Below, one piece after another: positions 60,202 through 64,000 of a DNA stretch of 64,000 nt. Where the stretch lies: NCBI RefSeq assembly GCF_024498355.1, contig NZ_CP101833.1, positions 2,771,001-2,835,000 of the forward strand. The letters run 5' to 3'. The notes under the pieces are model-generated. The model had not been told where the DNA came from and made no database searches. It saw only the letters and a list, made by a program, of their open reading frames with translations. Made by a program: the position numbers and the translations under genes. This DNA is from Bacillus pumilus (lineage in GTDB: Bacteria > Bacillota > Bacilli > Bacillales > Bacillaceae). Within the stretch, counting starts at the first letter, position 1, and every line of letters begins with the position of its first letter.

Positions 60202-60376
60202 CAGATTGTTGACAAAGGGCTAAAATGATCTTTATTTTAGCCCTTTGTCTTCTTTTCAGCGTGATAGAAAGCCCTTGAAGTCTAGGAAGGACGAGTACCG
60301 GAGCGGAGCGAATTTGAGATTCGTGAGCACCGGCACGCAGGACTGACACAGAATGCGAGGGTTTGTCTACACGCTG
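60202..60376 (+). repeat. Dispersed terminator-associated repeat, copy D (full length, 175 bp)
   Basis: Begins CAGATTGTTGACAAAGGGCT and ends GTTTGTCTACACGCTG. The two ends are imperfect inverted repeats: CAGATTGTTGACAAA against CAGCGTGTAGACAAA, 12 of 15 matching. A perfect hairpin with arms GACAAAGGGCTAAAAT / ATTTTAGCCCTTTGTC spans 60211-60249, followed by the 120-bp palindromic core 60257-60376. No open frame. Flanked by perfect 25-bp copies of the thrB terminator. Same length and orientation as copy C. Confidence 0.93.
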
Positions 60377-60401
60377 GAACGTGCGTATTCACCGCACGTT
60401 C
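60377..60401 (-). terminator. Terminator of the threonine operon; right member of the 25-bp duplication
   Basis: Identical to 60177-60201. Its right edge is the last base of the thrB stop codon, so the duplicated segment begins at the very end of the gene. On the minus strand this copy is now followed by the element rather than by the original T-run (TTTTTTATAC), which remains behind the left copy. Confidence 0.85.
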
Positions 60402-61321
60402 TACACTTGATTGACAGGATGATGTTCGACGACGACACCTTCTACTGGAACCGTCAGCAAATCTACTTCGCAATGAGGGAAATTTTGAGCAAGCTGCTCT
60501 TTCAGCGCGTCTCCCTTCCCTTTTTCAACTAAGGTAAGGATCGTCGGCCCGGCACCGCTTAAAGCTGTTCCATACGCTCCTTTTAATGAAGCGACATGCT
60601 CCACCTTCGACAGCTCTGGGACAAGCATGGTGCGATAAGGCTGATGAAACAAATCTTTATTCATCATCTCCCCTACAAGCGGCCAGTTCTGCGTCATTAA
60701 GGCGGCGACAAGGACGTTACTCACCGCACTCGCACTAACGGCATGCTTATAGGAAAGATCCTCTGGCAGGACATCACGGGCATCCTTTGTTAACACTTCA
60801 TAAAAAGGAATTACGACCACTACATCTATGTCTACATGCTGCACTTTGACGGCATGTGTCTTTTCTTCTTCATGAAGACCGATGAGTAAACCACCAAATA
60901 GCGAAGCACCAGCATTATCTGGATGACCCTCTACCTCACTTGCAAAAAAGAGCTTCTGATCATCTGACAAATTTAATTCAAGCAGCTGATTGGCAAGCTC
61001 AATGGCGGCCACGATGGCGGCTGCACTGCTGCCTAGCCCCCGAGCCAATGGAATATCACTCCACACTTTGACATGAACAGGCGGGAGTGTTTTTCCAAAG
61101 TCATCTGCGACCTTTTTGGCTGTTTGATAAATCAGATTGTCGGTGCCTGATGGAATACCAGACACGACATCTGTTTCTGCTTCAAACAGCCAGCTATCAT
61201 GGCCATAGACCGATAGCTTTAAGTAGCGGCTGAGCGCCATTCCGACTGAATCAAAGCCTGGTCCTAAGTTGGCAGTGCTTCCCGGTACTGTGATTGAAAA
61301 AAGCATGGAGGCTTCACTCAT
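60401..61321 (-). CDS. thrB: Homoserine kinase
   Basis: A 306-residue GHMP-family kinase that phosphorylates homoserine in threonine synthesis. N-terminal [23 protein letters not shown]-binding loop [21 protein letters not shown] (about 88-108) and C-terminal [14 protein letters not shown]. Starts with ATG overlapping the thrC stop (ATGA). The ribosome site is weak, so it probably relies on coupling with thrC. Last gene of hom-thrC-thrB. Confidence 0.95.
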   Translation of the reverse strand: MSEASMLFSITVPGSTANLGPGFDSVGMALSRYLKLSVYGHDSWLFEAETDVVSGIPSGTDNLIYQTAKKVADDFGKTLPPVHVKVWSDIPLARGLGSSAAAIVAAIELANQLLELNLSDDQKLFFASEVEGHPDNAGASLFGGLLIGLHEEEKTHAVKVQHVDIDVVVVIPFYEVLTKDARDVLPEDLSYKHAVSASAVSNVLVAALMTQNWPLVGEMMNKDLFHQPYRTMLVPELSKVEHVASLKGAYGTALSGAGPTILTLVEKGKGDALKEQLAQNFPHCEVDLLTVPVEGVVVEHHPVNQV

Positions 61322-62379
61322 ACGCGTGCGGCCTTTTCTAAATGTTCGAGAATTTGATCTTCATCTGCATCGAGTGTGACCGGTTTGATGTGTGAAATAT
61401 CAATCGCCGTATTCGGATCTTTCAACCCGTTTCCTGTTAATACAGCGACCACTTTACTGCCTGGCTTGATTTCTCCAGATTTCACCTGCTTTAGTACGCC
61501 CGCAATGGACGCACATGATCCTGGCTCTGCAAACACCCCTTCTTCACGTGCAATCAATTGATACGCATGAAGAATTTCCTCGTCTGTCACTTCATCAATT
61601 TTTCCGTTTGATTCATCGGCGGCTGCCACAGCTTGCTTCCAGCTTGCTGGATTTCCGATACGAATGGCTGTTGCTACTGTTTCTGGCTGCTCAATTACTT
61701 CATTTCGAACGATCGCTGCTGCACCTTCTGCTTCAAAACCGCGCATCACAGGCAGCCCAGTACCTTTTTGCTCATGATATTCTTTGAACCCTTTCCAGTA
61801 GGCTGTGATATTCCCTGCATTTCCAACAGGAATCGCCAGTACGTCTGGCGCAGAGCCTAGCTGTTCACAGATTTCAAATGCCGCTGTCTTTTGTCCTTCA
61901 ATTCGGTAAGGATTAACGGAGTTAACGAGTGCAATCGGCGCTTTTTCACAGATGCTGCGGACAATTTTAAGCGCATCATCAAAGTTGCCGTCAATGGCAA
62001 TGATCTCTGCTCCGTACATCACAGCCTGCGCGAGCTTACCGAAGGCAATTTTCCCATCTGGAATGATGACAATACATTTCATATCAGCGCGAGCCGCATA
62101 AGCCGCAGCGGCTGCAGAGGTATTTCCTGTCGAAGCACACATGATCGTATCATTGCCTTCTTCTTTTGCCTTTGCGACTGCCATGACCATTCCTCGATCT
62201 TTAAAAGAGCCCGTTGGATTGACGCCCTCTGTTTTCACATGCAGCTCAATCCCTAGCTTTTCAGAAAGCTTGGCGAGGTGGATCAGCGGTGTATTCCCCT
62301 CATTTAATGTTAGTTTTGGTGTATGTTCGTTTACTGGTAAGAATTCTTGGAATTCTTCAATGAGTCCATTCCACTTCAT
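61318..62379 (-). CDS. thrC: Threonine synthase
   Basis: A 353-residue PLP enzyme (B. subtilis 352) converting O-phosphohomoserine to threonine. The PLP lysine is K60 in [27 protein letters not shown] binds the substrate phosphate, PVGNAGN the cofactor phosphate, and [11 protein letters not shown] is near the end. Its ATG shares the A of the hom stop codon, and it overlaps thrB by 4 bp. Confidence 0.96.
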   Translation of the reverse strand: MKWNGLIEEFQEFLPVNEHTPKLTLNEGNTPLIHLAKLSEKLGIELHVKTEGVNPTGSFKDRGMVMAVAKAKEEGNDTIMCASTGNTSAAAAAYAARADMKCIVIIPDGKIAFGKLAQAVMYGAEIIAIDGNFDDALKIVRSICEKAPIALVNSVNPYRIEGQKTAAFEICEQLGSAPDVLAIPVGNAGNITAYWKGFKEYHEQKGTGLPVMRGFEAEGAAAIVRNEVIEQPETVATAIRIGNPASWKQAVAAADESNGKIDEVTDEEILHAYQLIAREEGVFAEPGSCASIAGVLKQVKSGEIKPGSKVVAVLTGNGLKDPNTAIDISHIKPVTLDADEDQILEHLEKAARV

Positions 62380-63680
62380 CAGCTTAAACCGTTCCCTTCT
62401 ACTCGGTACGTGCTCTTCACCTGAACCACCACGTCGAGATCGTTTAATTTTTGCAGGATATTTGAGAAATCTTCTTCTGAAGTCTGATGTGTAATAATCA
62501 CAATTTCAGCCAGCTCATCATGCCCTTTCACAGGAAGCTGAAGGATCTTTTCAAAGCTGATGCCTCTTTCAGAAAAAATAGATGTAATCCGGGAGAATGC
62601 CCCGACTTGATCTCTGACATGGATTCTTAAGAATTGCTGAGCAAATACTTCCGATGATGATTTGATTTTCTTCTCAAATTGCGCTGCGATAAATCCGCTT
62701 CCGTTCACGCCAAGACGCATATTTTTCATCACTGCGACTAAGTCAGATACAACAGCTGTTGCCGTTGGCAGACTTCCTGCTCCAGGTCCGTAAAACATCG
62801 TTTCTCCCACAGCACTTCCGTAGACATACACAGCATTGAATTCATTGTTGACGGATGATAGTGGATGATGATCAGGGAGTAAAGTTGGCTGTACACTGAC
62901 CTCCACTTTCTCTCCGTCTCTTTGGGCAATACCGATCAGCTTCATTGTATAGCCAAATCGTTTGCTGAAATTAATGTCCTCATCAGAGATTTCAGAGATG
63001 CCTTTGACCTTCACATCTTCTAAATCAACATTCATCGAAAAGCCAAGTCTTGCAAGAATGGCCATTTTCCTTGCCGCATCCAGTCCTTCTACATCAGCTG
63101 TTGGATCTGCTTCTGCAAAGCCGAGATCTTGCGCTTCTTTTAATACATCCTCATATGCGCTTTTATTGACATTCATTTTCGTTAAAATAAAATTCGTTGT
63201 GCCGTTCACGATACCCATCATCTTTGTGATTCGATCAGAGGCTAATCCTTCCTCCAGTGTACGAAGAATCGGAATTCCTCCGGCGACACTTGCTTCATAA
63301 TAAAGATCACAGCCATTTTCTTTCGCAACATGCAAAAGCTCCGTTCCGTAAAGTGCCATTAAATCTTTATTGGCTGTAATGACATGTTTCTTCTCGTTTA
63401 ACGCATCTATTAAATATTGTTTTGTATCTTCAATGCCGCCCATCACTTCAATAATGACGTCGACCTCTGGATCTCTAATCACATCGTATACTTCAGTTGT
63501 GAAGACCTCTCTTGCTACATCCACATCTCTTTTTTTGTCGGGATTGCTCACAAGCACTTTTTGTATTAATACGGGACAGCCGATCTGGTGCATTAATTTA
63601 TCCTGATGATCTTGGATAATCTTAACGACACCGCTCCCCACTGTTCCTAATCCTAATAGTCCAACTCGAATTGCCTTCAC
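62379..63680 (-). CDS. hom: Homoserine dehydrogenase
   Basis: A 433-residue enzyme, the same length as B. subtilis Hom. N-terminal NAD(P)-binding [16 protein letters not shown], catalytic domain with [11 protein letters not shown] and [24 protein letters not shown] (Lys and Asp active-site region), and a C-terminal ACT domain (about 355-425, [27 protein letters not shown]) for feedback control. It reduces aspartate semialdehyde to homoserine. Start GTG 63680 ([10 protein letters not shown]) follows AAAGGTGG; GTG 63692 overlaps that site. First gene of the operon. Confidence 0.96.
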   Translation of the reverse strand: MKAIRVGLLGLGTVGSGVVKIIQDHQDKLMHQIGCPVLIQKVLVSNPDKKRDVDVAREVFTTEVYDVIRDPEVDVIIEVMGGIEDTKQYLIDALNEKKHVITANKDLMALYGTELLHVAKENGCDLYYEASVAGGIPILRTLEEGLASDRITKMMGIVNGTTNFILTKMNVNKSAYEDVLKEAQDLGFAEADPTADVEGLDAARKMAILARLGFSMNVDLEDVKVKGISEISDEDINFSKRFGYTMKLIGIAQRDGEKVEVSVQPTLLPDHHPLSSVNNEFNAVYVYGSAVGETMFYGPGAGSLPTATAVVSDLVAVMKNMRLGVNGSGFIAAQFEKKIKSSSEVFAQQFLRIHVRDQVGAFSRITSIFSERGISFEKILQLPVKGHDELAEIVIITHQTSEEDFSNILQKLNDLDVVVQVKSTYRVEGNGLS

Positions 63681-63759
63681 CTGAAATTCCACCTTTCTCC
63701 GTAAATGTCCTCTCTAAAAAGACATTTGTTAACCTAACACAGACATTCAATGTACACAC

Positions 63760-63788
63760 ATTATAAAGGGGTATCCTCATTTTGACAA
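63760..63788 (-). promoter_or_regulatory. Promoter of hom-thrC-thrB
   Basis: On the minus strand: -35 TTGTCA (63788-63783), exact 17-bp spacer, -10 TATAAT (63765-63760). It lies about 80 bp before the hom start; no T-box or attenuator is seen in the leader. Confidence 0.85.
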
Positions 63789-63872
63789 GGTAATAAAATA
63801 TGAGAATGTAAGAATGAAACCGCTTAACAGCTATTTATATCAAGATTCTATATTTTCAAAATATTTTTGTGA

Positions 63873-63899
63873 GAAAAGCTCCCGAAAGTCGGGAAGCCT
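63873..63899 (-). terminator. Terminator of yutH
   Basis: GCTTCCCG / CGGGAGC stem followed on the minus strand by TTTTC, 6 bp after the stop. Confidence 0.8.
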
Positions 63900-63904
63900 T
63901 AACA

Positions 63905-64000
63905 TTATGGATGAACCGGCGTTTTGGCCTGCTGATCTTGTAAGACAAGCGCGATATTTTCAGCACATAAATGCATCATCGTTTTTCTCGTTTCAACACT
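63905..64000 (-). CDS. yutH: 3' end of a gene at the yutH position
   Basis: Open from the window edge; 31 codons and a TAA are visible, ending ALVLQDQQAKTPVHP. Too short to identify by sequence. In B. subtilis the gene upstream of hom on the same strand is yutH, a spore-coat-associated protein related to CotS-type kinases, so the symbol is from position only. Confidence 0.5.
   Translation of the reverse strand, partial: SVETRKTMMHLCAENIALVLQDQQAKTPVHP

Noticed and set aside
19982..60376. Repeat copies A-D as a CRISPR array
   Set aside because: The copies are kilobases apart, vary in length and lie at gene 3' ends; there are no regular spacers and no cas genes.
63693..63820. T-box or attenuator leader before hom
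   Set aside because: The leader between promoter and gene is about 80 bp and shows no specifier stem, T-box motif or terminator/antiterminator pair.

Overview
The window is a chromosomal stretch of a Bacillus of the B. pumilus type (B. pumilus, safensis or altitudinis group). This assignment is an inference from gene content and order and was not tested by a search. Gene order follows the B. subtilis interval from malK-malR to hom-yutH almost step by step: malKR, nupNOPQ, maeN, yufS, mrpA-G, menI (yuxO), comAPXQ-degQ, yuzC, pdeH, pncBA, yueIHGF, yuzF, yueED, the type VII secretion genes yueCB-essC-yukCDE, adeR-ald, bioY, yuiFEDCBA, yumBC, yutM, dapF, yuzB, yutJ, yuzD, yutI, yuxL, thrBC-hom and yutH. 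Protein lengths match the B. subtilis ones closely.

Region by region. 1-14 kb (+ strand): end of the malate sensor kinase and its regulator, a nucleoside ABC importer with a CodY-like box, the malate symporter, and a seven-gene Mrp Na+/H+ antiporter operon. 14-21 kb (mostly -): the competence quorum-sensing locus, with a comX too short for most ORF tables and a tail unlike the reference pheromone, then degQ, yuzC and a c-di-GMP phosphodiesterase. 21-30 kb (-): NAD salvage, small conserved genes, a duplicated GerPA/GerPF-like spore gene and a secreted lipase-like gene not expected here. 30-40 kb (-): the complete YukE/Esx secretion system. 40-51 kb: alanine catabolism, biotin uptake under a clear BirA operator, a transporter, leucyl aminopeptidase, small membrane proteins, NADH dehydrogenase and ferredoxin-NADP reductase. 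51-54 kb: an AT-rich accessory operon of a MerR/TipAS regulator plus a DUF2268 metalloprotease. 54-64 kb: Fe-S carriers, dapF, yutJ, a small WYL-like gene behind an SOS promoter, yuxL and the threonine operon.

Compared with B. subtilis (from memory), the dhb bacillibactin cluster between ald and bioY, guaC-paiBA near yumC, and yutK between dapF and yuzB are missing. The lipase-like gene, the MerR/protease pair and the second yueG are extra.

The most striking structure is a dispersed non-coding element present four times (about 19.98, 28.81, 43.27 and 60.20 kb). Two copies are full-length, both 175 bp, with imperfect terminal inverted repeats. They sit between perfect 27-bp and 25-bp duplications of an entire intrinsic-terminator hairpin. 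A third copy is flanked by a duplicated terminator that includes the end of yueD. The fourth abuts a terminator on one side and a stop codon on the other. All four lie in the same orientation. This looks like a MITE-like element that targets transcription terminators.
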